A stretch of 64,000 nt of DNA, taken from positions 118,903 through 182,902 of the forward strand of contig NZ_MKKA01000059.1 in assembly GCF_001942405.1 (NCBI RefSeq), in the 5' to 3' direction. The translations under genes and the position numbers were made by a program. The notes beneath the pieces were generated by a model. The model did no database searches and was not told the DNA's origin. It worked only from the letters and a program-made list of their open reading frames with translations. Shown here one piece after another: positions 26,159-35,605 of this stretch; position 1 is the stretch's first letter; each line of letters opens with the position of its first letter. Source of the DNA: Ornithinimicrobium sp. CNJ-824 (GTDB taxonomy: Bacteria; Actinomycetota; Actinomycetes; Actinomycetales; Dermatophilaceae).

Positions 26159-28146
26159 GCGGCCAGGAGACCCCGGAGCGGGAGATCCTCGTGGACGCGT
26201 GCGGGTGCGAGATCACCCCGCCGCCTCCCACCGGTGGCGGTGAGGTCGAAGAACCGGTCACCCGGCTCTGGCAGGTGCGCGAGGTGCAGCTGGGTCTGCT
26301 CTCCGGTGCCCTGCTGGGTGGTGGGCTCCTCGCCGGGCTCGCGGGGTGGGAGACCGCCGAGCTGGTACTGGCCGCGGCAGCGCTGCTGGTGGGCGGGTCC
26401 ACCTTCGTCCCGGGTGCGCTGCGGCGGCTGGCGCGCGGCAAGCTCGGCGTCGGCCTGCTGATGACGATCGGCGCCGTCGGCGCCACCCTGCTCGGGCAGG
26501 TGGAGGAGGCCGCCGCGCTGGCGTTCCTGTTCTCCCTCAGCGAGGGCCTGGAGGAGTACTCCCTGGCCCGGACCCGGCACGGCCTGCGGGCGCTGCTCGA
26601 CCTGGTGCCCAAGGAGGCGACCGTACTGCGCGCCGGCCGCGAGCTCGTGGTCGACCCTGGGCAGCTGGTGGTCGGGGACGTCATGGTGGTCCGGCCCGGG
26701 GAGCGGCTGGCGACCGACGGGAGGGTGCGGACCGGCCGCAGCAGCCTGGACACCTCGGCGATCACCGGCGAGTCCATGCCGGTGGAGACCGGGCCCGGCC
26801 AGGACGTCTTCGCCGGGTCGATCAACGGCACCGGTGCCCTGGAGGTGGAGGTCACCTCCACCGCGCAGGACAACTCCCTGGCCCGGATCGTGCACGTGGT
26901 GGAGGCCGAGCAGTCCCGACGCGGCGCCACCCAGCGGCTGGCCGACCGGATCGCCGGGCCGCTGGTGCCCGGCATCCTCGTCGCCGCCGTCTTGACGGTC
27001 CTGCTCGGTGCCCTGCTGGGTGACCCGTCGGTCTGGGTGCACCGGGCCCTGGTCATGGTCGTGGCGGCCTCACCGTGCGCCCTGGCGATCTCGGTGCCGG
27101 TCACCGCGGTCGCCTCGATCGGGGCGGCCAGCCGCCGTGGGATCCTGGTCAAGGGTGGTGCCGCGATGGAGGCCCTGGGCAAGGTGCGCACCGTCGCCCT
27201 GGACAAGACCGGCACGCTGACCCGCAACCAGCCGACCGTGATCGACGTCGCCGCCGCGCCGGGTCACGACCGGGGCCAGGTGCTGGCGTGGGCGGCCGCG
27301 CTGGAGGCCCGCAGCGAGCACCCGCTCGCCGCGGCCATCCTGGCCGCCAGCCACGAGGTGCCCGCCGCCGAGGACGTGGATGCGGTCGTCGGCGCCGGGC
27401 TGGTCGGCACCGTCGACGGCGCGCGGGTCCGCCTCGGCAAGCCCACCTGGGTCGAGCCTGGCGCCCTCTCCTCGGCGGTGGCCGGTATGCAGCAGGCCGG
27501 CGCGACCGCGGTCGTGGTCGAGGTCGACGGCGACCCGGTCGGCGCCATCGCGGTCCGGGACGAGCTGCGGCCCGAGGCCGCCGAGGTCATCGCCCGTTTC
27601 CGGGAGCAGGGCTACACCGTGGCCATGCTCACCGGCGACAACCAGGTCACCGCCCAGGCCCTGGCCGCACAGGCAGGCATCGATCAGGTGTATTCAGACC
27701 TGCGTCCCGAGGACAAGTCCACGGTGGTCACCCGGCTGCGCGCCCACGGACCCACCGCGATGGTCGGCGACGGCGTCAACGACGCACCCGCGCTGGCCAC
27801 CGCCGACGTCGGCGTCGCGATGGGCGCCATGGGCACCGATGTCGCCATCGAGACCGCCGACGTCGCCCTCATGGGCGATGACCTGCGGCTGCTGCCGTTC
27901 GCGTTCGACCACGCCCGCCGCACCCGGGCCATCATGGTGCAGAACGTCGTGCTCTCCCTGGCCCTCATCGCGGTCCTCATCCCGCTGGCCCTGCTGGGGG
28001 TCCTGGGCCTGGCGGCCGTCGTGCTCATCCACGAGCTGGCCGAAGTCGTCGTCATCGCCAACGGCGTCCGTGCCGGACGCTCCAGGCACCTACCCACCCC
28101 GAGCACCGCCCTTGAACGCGCCCGGCCAGAAGGAGCTCACGTATGA
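26155..28146 (+). CDS. P1B-type metal ATPase with SPC motif
   Basis: A 663-residue heavy-metal exporter. It has DKTGTLT (phosphorylated Asp), TGES, SEHPLAAAI (HP motif) and GDGVNDAPAL. The sixth-helix metal motif is SPC (VVAASPCALAIS) rather than CPC, and a late helix has LIHELAEVVVIANG; SPC with a late HE segment is the P1B-4 pattern associated with Co, Ni, Fe or Zn export. A short N-terminal DACGCE is a possible metal-binding site, and there is no full HMA domain. GTG 26155 overlaps the regulator stop, and its stop overlaps the CDF start, so the three are translationally coupled. A CmtR-like sensor would predict Cd/Pb, so the substrate is uncertain. Confidence 0.92.
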   Translation: MSGQETPEREILVDACGCEITPPPPTGGGEVEEPVTRLWQVREVQLGLLSGALLGGGLLAGLAGWETAELVLAAAALLVGGSTFVPGALRRLARGKLGVGLLMTIGAVGATLLGQVEEAAALAFLFSLSEGLEEYSLARTRHGLRALLDLVPKEATVLRAGRELVVDPGQLVVGDVMVVRPGERLATDGRVRTGRSSLDTSAITGESMPVETGPGQDVFAGSINGTGALEVEVTSTAQDNSLARIVHVVEAEQSRRGATQRLADRIAGPLVPGILVAAVLTVLLGALLGDPSVWVHRALVMVVAASPCALAISVPVTAVASIGAASRRGILVKGGAAMEALGKVRTVALDKTGTLTRNQPTVIDVAAAPGHDRGQVLAWAAALEARSEHPLAAAILAASHEVPAAEDVDAVVGAGLVGTVDGARVRLGKPTWVEPGALSSAVAGMQQAGATAVVVEVDGDPVGAIAVRDELRPEAAEVIARFREQGYTVAMLTGDNQVTAQALAAQAGIDQVYSDLRPEDKSTVVTRLRAHGPTAMVGDGVNDAPALATADVGVAMGAMGTDVAIETADVALMGDDLRLLPFAFDHARRTRAIMVQNVVLSLALIAVLIPLALLGVLGLAAVVLIHELAEVVVIANGVRAGRSRHLPTPSTALERARPEGAHV

Positions 28147-29057
28147 GCGCGGGTCACGACCACGGCGCCGCAACCACTCACCGGAGCCGCCTCGCCATAG
28201 CGTTCGCCATCACCACCACCATCCTCGTCGCCGAGGTCATCGGGGCGCTGTGGACAGGCTCCCTGGCCCTGCTGGTCGACGCCGGACACATGCTCACCGA
28301 CGCCGCCGGGCTGCTCATGGCGCTGGTCGCCGCGTCACTGGCGCTGCGCCCACCGACCGCCGAGCGGACCTGGGGATTCCGCCGCGCCGAGGTCCTCGCC
28401 GCCGGCGCGCAGGCCACCGTGCTCCTGGGTGTCGGGATCTACGCCTTCGTCGAGGGCGTGCGGCGGCTCTACGAACCGCACGAGGTCAGCTCCACCGGCC
28501 TGCTGGTCTTCGGCATCGTCGGCCTGGCCGCCAACATCGCCTCCATGCTGGTCCTCAGCACCGGGCGGACCGCCAACCTGAACATGCGCGCGGCGTTCCT
28601 CGAGGTCGTCAACGACGCCCTCGGGTCTGTCGCCGTCATCGTCAGCGCCATCGTCATCGCCACCACCGGGTGGGTCCGCATCGATTCCATCGCCGGCATG
28701 CTCATCGCCGCCCTCATCATCCCACGCGCGATCATCATCCTGCGCGAGGCTGGGCACATCCTGCTGGAGTCCACCCCCAAGGGACTCGACCTGGACGACG
28801 TCCGCGCCCACGTCCTCGCCCTGCCGCACGTCCAAGACATCCACGACCTGCACGCCTCCACCATCGCCACCGGCCTGCCCGTGCTGTCCGCGCACGTCGT
28901 CCTGGACGAGGAGTGCTTCACCGACGGTCACGCCGCCGAGATGCTCGCCCAGCTCCAGGACTGCGTCGCCGCCCACTTCGAGGTCAGTATCGAGCACTCG
29001 ACCTTCCAGCTCGAGCCACCGGGCCACGCCGCACGGGAGCACGCCGCGCATGCATAG
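28143..29057 (+). CDS. Cation diffusion facilitator (CzcD/ZitB type)
   Basis: A 304-residue proton-coupled metal exporter with six membrane helices and a cytosolic C-terminal domain. The N-terminus is His-rich (GHDHGAATTH). The first metal site VDAGHMLTDAAG is the normal HxxxD. In helix 5 the usual H is replaced: FLEVVNDALGSV gives ExxxD. The C-terminal domain has VQDIHDLHAST and SAHVVLDEE. It starts in an ATGA overlap with the ATPase stop and its 3' end overlaps the lnt-like start by 8 bases, so all four genes of this run form one operon. Confidence 0.93.
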   Translation: MSAGHDHGAATTHRSRLAIAFAITTTILVAEVIGALWTGSLALLVDAGHMLTDAAGLLMALVAASLALRPPTAERTWGFRRAEVLAAGAQATVLLGVGIYAFVEGVRRLYEPHEVSSTGLLVFGIVGLAANIASMLVLSTGRTANLNMRAAFLEVVNDALGSVAVIVSAIVIATTGWVRIDSIAGMLIAALIIPRAIIILREAGHILLESTPKGLDLDDVRAHVLALPHVQDIHDLHASTIATGLPVLSAHVVLDEECFTDGHAAEMLAQLQDCVAAHFEVSIEHSTFQLEPPGHAAREHAAHA

Positions 29058-30693
29058 GCTGGCCCGTCCGGTCCGGACGGGTCTGCGCACCGTCCCGCGG
29101 GTGCTCGGTGCCCGTCAGCTGCTCGGGCTGCTGGGTGGGGTCTGCCTGTGGCTGGCGTTCCCGGGGCACGACGTGTGGTGGCTGGCGGTCGTCGGTTGTG
29201 CTGCGTTGGCACTGGCCACTGCCGGCGCCACGTGGTGGGCCGGTGCGCTGTCGGGTGTGCTGCTCGGGCTGGCCTGGTTCACGCCGATGTTCACCTGGGC
29301 CGGCACCTACGCCGGTATCCCGGCGTGGCTTGGCATGAGCGTGGCCTCGGCCCTCTACCCGGCGGCTCTCGGTGCCGTGCTGGCGTTGCTGCAGCGCGGC
29401 GGCAGGGTTCGCCCGGTGATCGGTGCGGCCGCGTGGGTGCTGATGGAGTGGGCGCGCTCGGTCACCCCGTTCGGCGGCTTTCCCTGGGCTCGGCTCGGTT
29501 TCAGCCAGGCCGACTCGCCGATGCTGGGCGCGGTCAGCCTGCTCGCGGTCCCCGGGCTGGGGTTCTTGGTGGCCCTCGCCGGTGGGCTCCTCGCCGTGGC
29601 CGTGCAGCGCTTGATGGCGCCGGGTGGGGCCCAGCCGCGGCGGGCCGCCGTGGCCCTGGCTGGTGCCGCCGTCCTGGTGGCCGGTCCGGTGCTGGTGCCT
29701 CGTCCGACGGCGGGCGAGGCCGTGACCGTGGCGGCGGTCCAGGGTGACCTGCCCGACGGCTTCTCCCGGACGCTGACGGCCGAGCCGGGGGTGATGCTGG
29801 ACCGGTACGCCGACGCCACCCACGCGCTGGCGGACGAGGTCGCCGCCGGTGGCACGCCTCCGGACCTGGTGGTGTGGCCCGAGGGCGCAACCGACCTGGA
29901 CCCGCTCGACCCGCGTGCCGGGCAGGCAGCCACCGACCGGATCATGGGGGCGGTCGAGGCCGTCGGGGCACCAATGCTGCTCGGGGGCCTGTCCCGGCAG
30001 GGCGGGGCCGGTCCTGCCTTCAACATGGTGTTCAGCTACCTGCCCGGGCACGGGCTCGACCAGACGTACAGCAAGGTCTACCTGGCACCTTTTGGCGAGG
30101 TCATGCCGCTGCGACCGCTGTTGAGGTATCTCAGCCCGTGGGTGGACCGGATCGTCGACCTCAACGCCGGCGACCGCCCCGGCCTGATGCCGGTCCCGCT
30201 CGCCACGGGCCGGACCGTGAACCTTGGCCTGGCCATCTGCTTCGAGGTCGTCGTCGACCGCGCCGTGCGCGACCTCGTCACCGGTGGCGCGCAGCTGCTC
30301 GTGGTGCCCACCAGCAACGCCTGGTTCGGAGAGAGCGACCAGTCCGTGCAGCACCTGGCGGTCTCGCGGGTGCGGGCCGTCGAGTACGGCCGGTCCGTCG
30401 CGCACGTCAGCAACGTCGGTGTCTCCGGGCTCATCACCCCCGACGGTGTCGTCCACGCACGCAGCGACCCATACACGCAAGCCACCCTGCTCGGGCAGCT
30501 GCCGCTGCGCACCGAGCAGACCCTCGCCGTCCGCACGGGTCCCTGGGTGGTGCCCGCCGCCGCGGGCGTCGTGGTCCTGGGCATGGTGAGGATGGCTGTC
30601 CGTCGTCGGCGGGACCGGGTGGCTGGTCCGAGCGAGGCGGCCGAGATGAGGGTCGCCGAACGGTCTGTCCCTCCGACAGCAGGCGGTCGATGA
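29050..30693 (+). CDS. lnt: Apolipoprotein N-acyltransferase
   Basis: A 547-residue membrane enzyme that N-acylates the lipidated cysteine of lipoproteins. An N-terminal bundle of membrane helices (residues about 20-220) is followed by a nitrilase domain with the Glu-Lys-Cys triad visible in VVWPEGATDLD, YSKVYLAPFGEVMPL and GLAICFEVV. The conserved SNAWFGESDQSVQHL and RSVAHVSNVG segments are also present. Its ATG overlaps the end of the CDF gene, so it is co-transcribed with the metal resistance genes, which is not an obvious functional fit. An N-terminal block of Arg residues and a C-terminal basic tail flank the membrane parts. Confidence 0.93.
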   Translation: MHRLARPVRTGLRTVPRVLGARQLLGLLGGVCLWLAFPGHDVWWLAVVGCAALALATAGATWWAGALSGVLLGLAWFTPMFTWAGTYAGIPAWLGMSVASALYPAALGAVLALLQRGGRVRPVIGAAAWVLMEWARSVTPFGGFPWARLGFSQADSPMLGAVSLLAVPGLGFLVALAGGLLAVAVQRLMAPGGAQPRRAAVALAGAAVLVAGPVLVPRPTAGEAVTVAAVQGDLPDGFSRTLTAEPGVMLDRYADATHALADEVAAGGTPPDLVVWPEGATDLDPLDPRAGQAATDRIMGAVEAVGAPMLLGGLSRQGGAGPAFNMVFSYLPGHGLDQTYSKVYLAPFGEVMPLRPLLRYLSPWVDRIVDLNAGDRPGLMPVPLATGRTVNLGLAICFEVVVDRAVRDLVTGGAQLLVVPTSNAWFGESDQSVQHLAVSRVRAVEYGRSVAHVSNVGVSGLITPDGVVHARSDPYTQATLLGQLPLRTEQTLAVRTGPWVVPAAAGVVVLGMVRMAVRRRRDRVAGPSEAAEMRVAERSVPPTAGGR

Positions 30694-30793
30694 ACAGGCG
30701 TGAGACGACCCTGCTGCGGTGGCCAGCCGGTGCTGGGCGCGCCCGAGCGTGGATACTTCGCCGTCACGGACAGTGCGCTAGGGAAGAGAGGAG

Positions 30794-30978
30794 ATGACCA
30801 AGATCGCGACGCCGCAAGTGGCCCTTTCCGATCCCCGGACGTCGGCGGGGACGTGGTGAGGCGCAAGCGTGACCGACCGGCCGGCCGGTCCTGGGCAGCC
30901 CGCCTGCTGCTGGTGGTCGTGGCCCTGCTGGCGGCAGGGTACTTTGTCCCGATCCTGATCCTCATGCTCGACCGGTGA
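30794..30978 (+). CDS. Small single-pass membrane protein (possible frameshift)
   Basis: From ATG 30794 the frame reads MTKIATPQVALSDPRTSAGTW and stops; one frame earlier it continues RRKRDRPAGRSWAARLLLVVVALLAAGYFVPILILMLDR to TGA 30978. One inserted base near 30852 would join them into about 61 residues: a short basic cytoplasmic stretch and one membrane helix. Alternatively GTG 30856 starts a 40-residue product. A GAGAGGAG purine run precedes ATG 30794. I recognise no family. It follows lnt on the same strand after about 100 bases. Confidence 0.4.
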
Positions 30979-31276
30979 CTGGGGCATCCCGGCGCGGCGG
31001 ACGGGCTCCGGGGTGAGCCAGCGCGCGGGACCTCCCTCTCGAGCAGCAGACTTGGTGCTGCGCTAATGCAGCGCTAATGCCCGTCGTACCGTCTCAGCGA
31101 GGCTGCGGCCTCACCGCCCGGGTATCCTCGACATCAGGGCCGCTCGGGCAGGGCTGTGTGCCTGCACCCGCCCCACAGGCGTTCGAGTACCTGCGCCCCG
31201 CACCGCAGTCCCCGCCAAGCATCCATCACCGCATCCCCGGCCAGCTACGTCGCTCCCGCGCGTCGGCTGCCTCCAC
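30979..31276. other. No gene seen; 10-bp direct repeat
   Basis: This is the spacer between a plus-strand small gene and the minus-strand CopD/CtaG gene. It holds GCGCTAATGC twice (31060-31069 and 31071-31080), an 11-base period that places both copies on one face of the helix. No clear terminator hairpin was found. Confidence 0.5.
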
Positions 31277-33217
31277 TCACCCGTGCCTGCCCGGTTCGGC
31301 CTGGCGCCCGGCGCGCGTGTACACCCCGAGGACCACCATCAGCAGGAGGGCGACGACCGGCAAGTAGCCGGTACCCAGGGCCACCATGCCGCCGAACTGC
31401 TGGTCGGCCTGCAGGTCGGACACCCAGGGCACCTCGATGGTCGTGTAGAACTCTGACGCCAGCAGAGAGTCCGTCCGCATGACGGCGAGGGCCAAGAAGG
31501 CCTGACCGGCGAGCGTGGCGCCCAGCACCATGGACCTCACAGGAGCGGACCACATGCGTGGCCCGGGGTCGGTGCCCACGAAAGCCCAGACGAACAAGTA
31601 GCCCACAATGGAGAACTGCGCGACCATGAGGACGCGCCCGACGTGAGTGGTCAGGGCCCACGCCAGCAAAGGGGTCCCATAGAAGATGGCCAGGCTGCCG
31701 AGAAGCAGCAGTGCGGCCACCACCGGGCTGGCGAAGAGCGCCGCCCACCGCGACTGGGTCAGGGCGAGCAGCAGCTCACGCGGACCCAAGGTCCGGTCCT
31801 GGCGCGACGGCAGGGCCCGCAGGGCGAGCGTGATCGCGCTCGCCGGCACCAGCAGGACCGGCACGACTGTCATCAGGCCCATGTGCGCGGCCGCGTGCAT
31901 CGAGAACATCACCCGCCCGTAGACGCCCGGCCCGCCGCTGGTGAGCCACATGAACACCACCCATCCGAGCACCCAGAGGTACAGCTTGTGGACCGGCCAC
32001 CGGTCGCCACGGCGGCGGAGCCGGACGAAACCGGCGGCGTAGAGCCCGATGGCGGTCACGGCGAGGAGCGCGAACAGCCAGTCGGTGCGCCAGGTGAGGA
32101 CGAGCCGCGACCAGGTGAACGGCTCCGGCAGCGGCCAGCCGGTGAGGTCGAGCACGGGTGTGAGCTCGACGGGCTCGGGCACCGGGGTGGGCGTGCGCCC
32201 CAGCACGACCCCCAGTGCGACGGCGGCGGCCATGAGCACGATCTCGCCGGCCGCGACCCGCCCGAACCGCATCGCCGAGTCCACACCCCGGGCGACGGCG
32301 GTGCTGCGTTGGGCGTAGCCCGCGACACCGAGGACCACCAGCAGCGCCACCTTGGCGAGCAGGAGCACGCCGTACGGCGTGGCGAGGTTCTCGAGGGAGC
32401 CGACCGTGACGGTGGCGAAGAGGATGCCGGACACGGCGACCAGGACGTAGCACCAGGTGGCCACCGTGGAGAAGCGTCGCACGGTGTCGGCCAGCGCGGG
32501 ACCGAGCACGGGTAGCAGTGCGGCGATCGCCATGAGCCCACCGACCCAGACCGTCAGTCCGACCAGGTGCAGGTTGAGGGCGGCCACGGCCGTCCGGTGG
32601 CCGATGGCGCTCGCGGAGTGACCGGCGAAGGCCAGCGGCACGAGAGCCAGCAGCGCCAGAGCGAAGGTCCAGCCCAACTCGGCCCGCGACCGCACGTAGG
32701 CGGTCAGGGCTACCACGGGCACGACGAGCAGGACGACGCCCAGGTGAAGACGGAGCAGTTCGAGCGACCAGGCGTTGCCGATGAGCTCGGAGAGGTAGCC
32801 GGAGGAGGAGGGCGAGATGCCGGCCAGCTCACCCAGGGTGAGGTAGAGCACGACGGTCGCGCTGACCAGCCACACGACCGCGGAGAGGAAGGCCATCTGG
32901 GCGGCCGTCTCTCGCCGCCTGGTAGTTGTGCCTTCCCGTGCGAGGAAGGCCGCGACGAGCAGCAGCCCGATGGTGAACGAGGCCGCGAGGTCGTGCACGG
33001 TCCCGACGATCGGCAGACCCCAGCGCACGAGGGGACCGGCGTCCCCGAGAGCCAGCGGTGCGGCGGCGCCGGAGAAGGAGGCGACCGGCACCGCGACCAC
33101 CAGAGCGCAGAGCGTGGCTGTGACGGGCACCGCCCAACCGACCAGCGGCGCCCGGTCCCCGGCACCCGCAGCCCTTGGCGCCGCGGGGGACGACCCGGAA
33201 GGCACCTCGTTCGCCAT
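31277..33217 (-). CDS. CopD / CtaG fusion, copper and cytochrome oxidase assembly
   Basis: A 646-residue polytopic protein joining two families. The first half (about residues 25-330) resembles CopD copper import proteins, with GLPIVGTVHDLAASFTIG, HLGVVLLVVPVVAL, GHSASAIGHRTAVAALNLHLVGLTVWVGGL and KVALLVVLG. The second half (about 350-640) is of the CtaG_Cox11-like type (caa3 oxidase assembly), with DWLFALLAVTAIGLYAAGFVRLRRRGDRWPV, MFSMHAAAHMGLMTVVPVLLVPASAITLALRALP and FVGTDPGPR. Such fusions are common in actinobacteria and are thought to supply copper to oxidases or other periplasmic copper enzymes. In this island likely clients are the copper nitrite reductase or oxidases (inference). Confidence 0.9.
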   Translation of the reverse strand: MANEVPSGSSPAAPRAAGAGDRAPLVGWAVPVTATLCALVVAVPVASFSGAAAPLALGDAGPLVRWGLPIVGTVHDLAASFTIGLLLVAAFLAREGTTTRRRETAAQMAFLSAVVWLVSATVVLYLTLGELAGISPSSSGYLSELIGNAWSLELLRLHLGVVLLVVPVVALTAYVRSRAELGWTFALALLALVPLAFAGHSASAIGHRTAVAALNLHLVGLTVWVGGLMAIAALLPVLGPALADTVRRFSTVATWCYVLVAVSGILFATVTVGSLENLATPYGVLLLAKVALLVVLGVAGYAQRSTAVARGVDSAMRFGRVAAGEIVLMAAAVALGVVLGRTPTPVPEPVELTPVLDLTGWPLPEPFTWSRLVLTWRTDWLFALLAVTAIGLYAAGFVRLRRRGDRWPVHKLYLWVLGWVVFMWLTSGGPGVYGRVMFSMHAAAHMGLMTVVPVLLVPASAITLALRALPSRQDRTLGPRELLLALTQSRWAALFASPVVAALLLLGSLAIFYGTPLLAWALTTHVGRVLMVAQFSIVGYLFVWAFVGTDPGPRMWSAPVRSMVLGATLAGQAFLALAVMRTDSLLASEFYTTIEVPWVSDLQADQQFGGMVALGTGYLPVVALLLMVVLGVYTRAGRQAEPGRHG

Positions 33218-33867
33218 GCGATCATCCTAGGTACGCCAGGGGAAGGGGTGGCCCCCGGTCGGGGGACATGGGTGTCGGCGTGCCGACCCGGTCCGTGTGA
33301 CCGGGCGCGCGCCGGGCCTCGACCGCCGCCCCTGCCTGCACCCTCGCGACGCCGCCCGTCGGCGTGCGGGCGTGGCGCCTCCCGGCGTGCGAGCGCCCGA
33401 GGAACGGCCAGACCCGCCCGAAGATCGCATGTCACCCACCCCCGGGGTAGCCGCGCCGATTACCCGCGAACGTCGGTGCTCACCACCAGCGAGTTCTACC
33501 GGCGTCCGGGACGTCTCCCTGGCGCTCACTGTTTCTGAAGAGACGTGTTCGCCGTCGCGTCCGGCGACTCACTGCCGGGGCTCAGCCGACCACCGCCGGC
33601 GTGCCCCGCTGAGGATCACGCGCAGCGAGGGGGCCCCGTCTGTGACCGGTAGATCCGACTCAGCGGACAGGCCCTGCGCGTGATCCGGTGACTCGTCGCC
33701 GGCCACCGCGCCGCAGTACCTCTTACGGTGCGTCCTCGGTGGGGCGAGAAACCCTGGAACGGGGTCGACCGTTCAGGTGCGTGGCAGCGACAGCCTTCCG
33801 CGGAGCACCTGATGTCATCCAGGGCCGGTACGGGGGACCCGTCCAGACCTCCCTTGAGGGCATGCGG
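33218..33867. other. 650-base stretch without a supported gene
   Basis: In relatives a cytochrome c assembly gene (ccsA/ccsB, ResC) usually follows resB. Nothing resembling it, such as the WWD or His-rich helices, is visible here on either strand. The plus-strand frame at 33297-33683 is Arg/Pro-rich and unlike any known family. The stretch contains the long inverted repeat listed separately. Confidence 0.55.
33613..33686. repeat. 13-bp perfect inverted repeat, 48-base loop
   Basis: GGATCACGCGCAG (33613-33625) and CTGCGCGTGATCC (33674-33686) are exact reverse complements. The loop also contains GACCGGTAGATCC and other G/C-rich pieces. It lies downstream of resB on the minus strand, where a missing ccsB-like gene would be expected. 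It could be a mobile-element footprint, a REP-type palindrome or an mRNA structure. Confidence 0.7.
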
Positions 33868-35604
33868 TCAGGGGCTCACCGCGCGTCCGCCGGCGGCGGT
33901 CACGGTCCGCTCGAGGACCTGCTCGACGAGCTCGTCCAGTCCTGGGTCGGTGCCCTTGGGCAGGGCGGCGACGGTCACTCCAGTATGCCGCGTGCCGTCG
34001 CCGGAGGAGTCCGGGCCATCACCGGAGGGGCCCGCGCCGTCTCCGGCCGGGTCGGCCGCGTGCACCGGGGCGACCCGGACGAAGACGCGGCGGCGACGCA
34101 CCCCGAGCATGAGCCCCAGGCCGAGCAGCGCCATGCCGGCGAAGACGAGCGCGGGGATGCGGCCGGGGTCGTGCCGGACCATCAGCCCGCCCCAGCGGAT
34201 CACGGTCTCCAGCTCGATCGAGCCGCGGTCACCCGCCAGCTCTAGCTCCTCACCGGGCCGGATGAGCAGACTGACCGGGCTGCCGTCGTCCTGCAGGACC
34301 TGGTCCATCGATTCGGTCTCGACCGAGAAGACTGACTGGGCCCGGCCCTCGGGGAAGAGGTCACCCTCGAAGACCGCCAGCACCAGGGCCGGGTCGACCA
34401 GGCCGGGGAAGCTGGAGGTCGGCCCGATCTGCGGCTCGAAGGTCAGCGTGGGCAGGAAGCCCCCGACGAAGGCCAGCGAGGGGTCGGCGCCGGGGACCTT
34501 GATCGCTCCCTCGGAGGAGTAGTTGTTGTCCTGCGGCAGGAACGTCACGGCGTCCTGGAAGAGGACCCGGCCCGCCGCATCGCGGACGGTGACCACGGGC
34601 GCGTAGCCGTTGCCGAGCAGGAACGCCGAGGTGCCGGCGATATGGAGCGGGTCGTTGACACCGAACCCCGTGCTCCGGGCCGGGCCGTCACCGGCCTGCA
34701 GCGTGGCGGTGCCGGCGAAGCGCCGGGGCTGGCCGAACTGCGCGCCTTCGGCCTCGGACTCGAACTCCACGTCCAGGTCGTCCAGGCGCAGGGAGAAGAC
34801 CGGGATGTCGTCGGGGTCGACCAGCGGCCCCAGGTTCAGGGTGTCGAAGGCGCTCGGTCCCGTGGTGACCGTCTCCCCCTCCTTGACGATGATCTCCCCG
34901 CGCCAGCCGAACAGGTGGCCCACGGCGACGGAGACGATGACGCCCAGGACCGCCAGGTGGAACAGCAGGTTGCCGGTCTCCTTGAGGTAGCCCTTCTCCG
35001 CCGAGACGACCAGCGACCCGTCCTCCTCCGTGCGCAGCCGGTAGCGACGGCCACCCAGCTCGGCGCGCGCGGCGGCGACCACCGCCTCGGGCGCCGCGTC
35101 GACGACCACCTCGCCGCGGGCGGGCAACCGGCCCAGCCGGACCGGCGTGCGGGGCGGCTGGGCGCGCATGGCCTCCAGGTGCTGACGCGAGCGCGGCAGA
35201 ATGCAGCCCACCAGGCTGACCATCAGCAGCAGGTAGATCGAGGCGAACCACGGCGAGGCGTAGACGTCGAACATCCCGATGCGGTCCAGCCACGGCGCGA
35301 CGCCGGGGTTCTCCTCGAAGTAGCGCCGCACCCGGACGGGGTCGACCCCGCGCTGCGGGAAGATCGAGCCGGGGATCGCCGCGAGGGCGAGGAGCAGGAG
35401 GAGGGCCAGCGCGGTGCGCATGCTGGTCAGCTGCCGCCAGGTCCAGCGCGCCCAGCCGACGGGTCCGAGGCGGGGGCCGCCCAGCGTGGTGCGGTCCTTG
35501 GGGTAGCTCGGCTGGATCTGTTCCGGTGACCGCGACGTGCGCACACCGGCGATGACCTTGTCTCTGGGCCCGTTCCGGGTGGTGCCCTCCCCGGTGGTGG
35601 CCAT
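33868..35604 (-). CDS. resB: Cytochrome c biogenesis protein ResB
   Basis: A 578-residue membrane protein of System II cytochrome c maturation, which holds haem and apocytochrome outside the membrane. Visible features are WRQLTSMRTALALLLLLALAAIPGSIFPQRGVDP, WFASIYLLLMVSLVGCILPR, GNLLFHLAVLGVIVSVAVGHLFGWRG, a large extracytoplasmic domain (about residues 240-480) with RFAGTATLQAGDGP and FLPQDNNYSSEGAIKVP, and the C-terminal helix IPALVFAGMALLGLGLMLGVRRRR. ATG 35604 lies one base after the ccdA stop. The family partner CcsA/ResC is not encoded next to it, so either it is elsewhere or the local system is incomplete. Confidence 0.93.
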   Translation of the reverse strand: MATTGEGTTRNGPRDKVIAGVRTSRSPEQIQPSYPKDRTTLGGPRLGPVGWARWTWRQLTSMRTALALLLLLALAAIPGSIFPQRGVDPVRVRRYFEENPGVAPWLDRIGMFDVYASPWFASIYLLLMVSLVGCILPRSRQHLEAMRAQPPRTPVRLGRLPARGEVVVDAAPEAVVAAARAELGGRRYRLRTEEDGSLVVSAEKGYLKETGNLLFHLAVLGVIVSVAVGHLFGWRGEIIVKEGETVTTGPSAFDTLNLGPLVDPDDIPVFSLRLDDLDVEFESEAEGAQFGQPRRFAGTATLQAGDGPARSTGFGVNDPLHIAGTSAFLLGNGYAPVVTVRDAAGRVLFQDAVTFLPQDNNYSSEGAIKVPGADPSLAFVGGFLPTLTFEPQIGPTSSFPGLVDPALVLAVFEGDLFPEGRAQSVFSVETESMDQVLQDDGSPVSLLIRPGEELELAGDRGSIELETVIRWGGLMVRHDPGRIPALVFAGMALLGLGLMLGVRRRRVFVRVAPVHAADPAGDGAGPSGDGPDSSGDGTRHTGVTVAALPKGTDPGLDELVEQVLERTVTAAGGRAVSP

Positions 35605-35605
35605 G

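Noticed and set aside
33297..33683. 128-codon plus-strand frame between the CopD/CtaG and resB genes
   Set aside because: Arg/Pro-rich composition without motifs, overlapping the long inverted repeat; likely chance.
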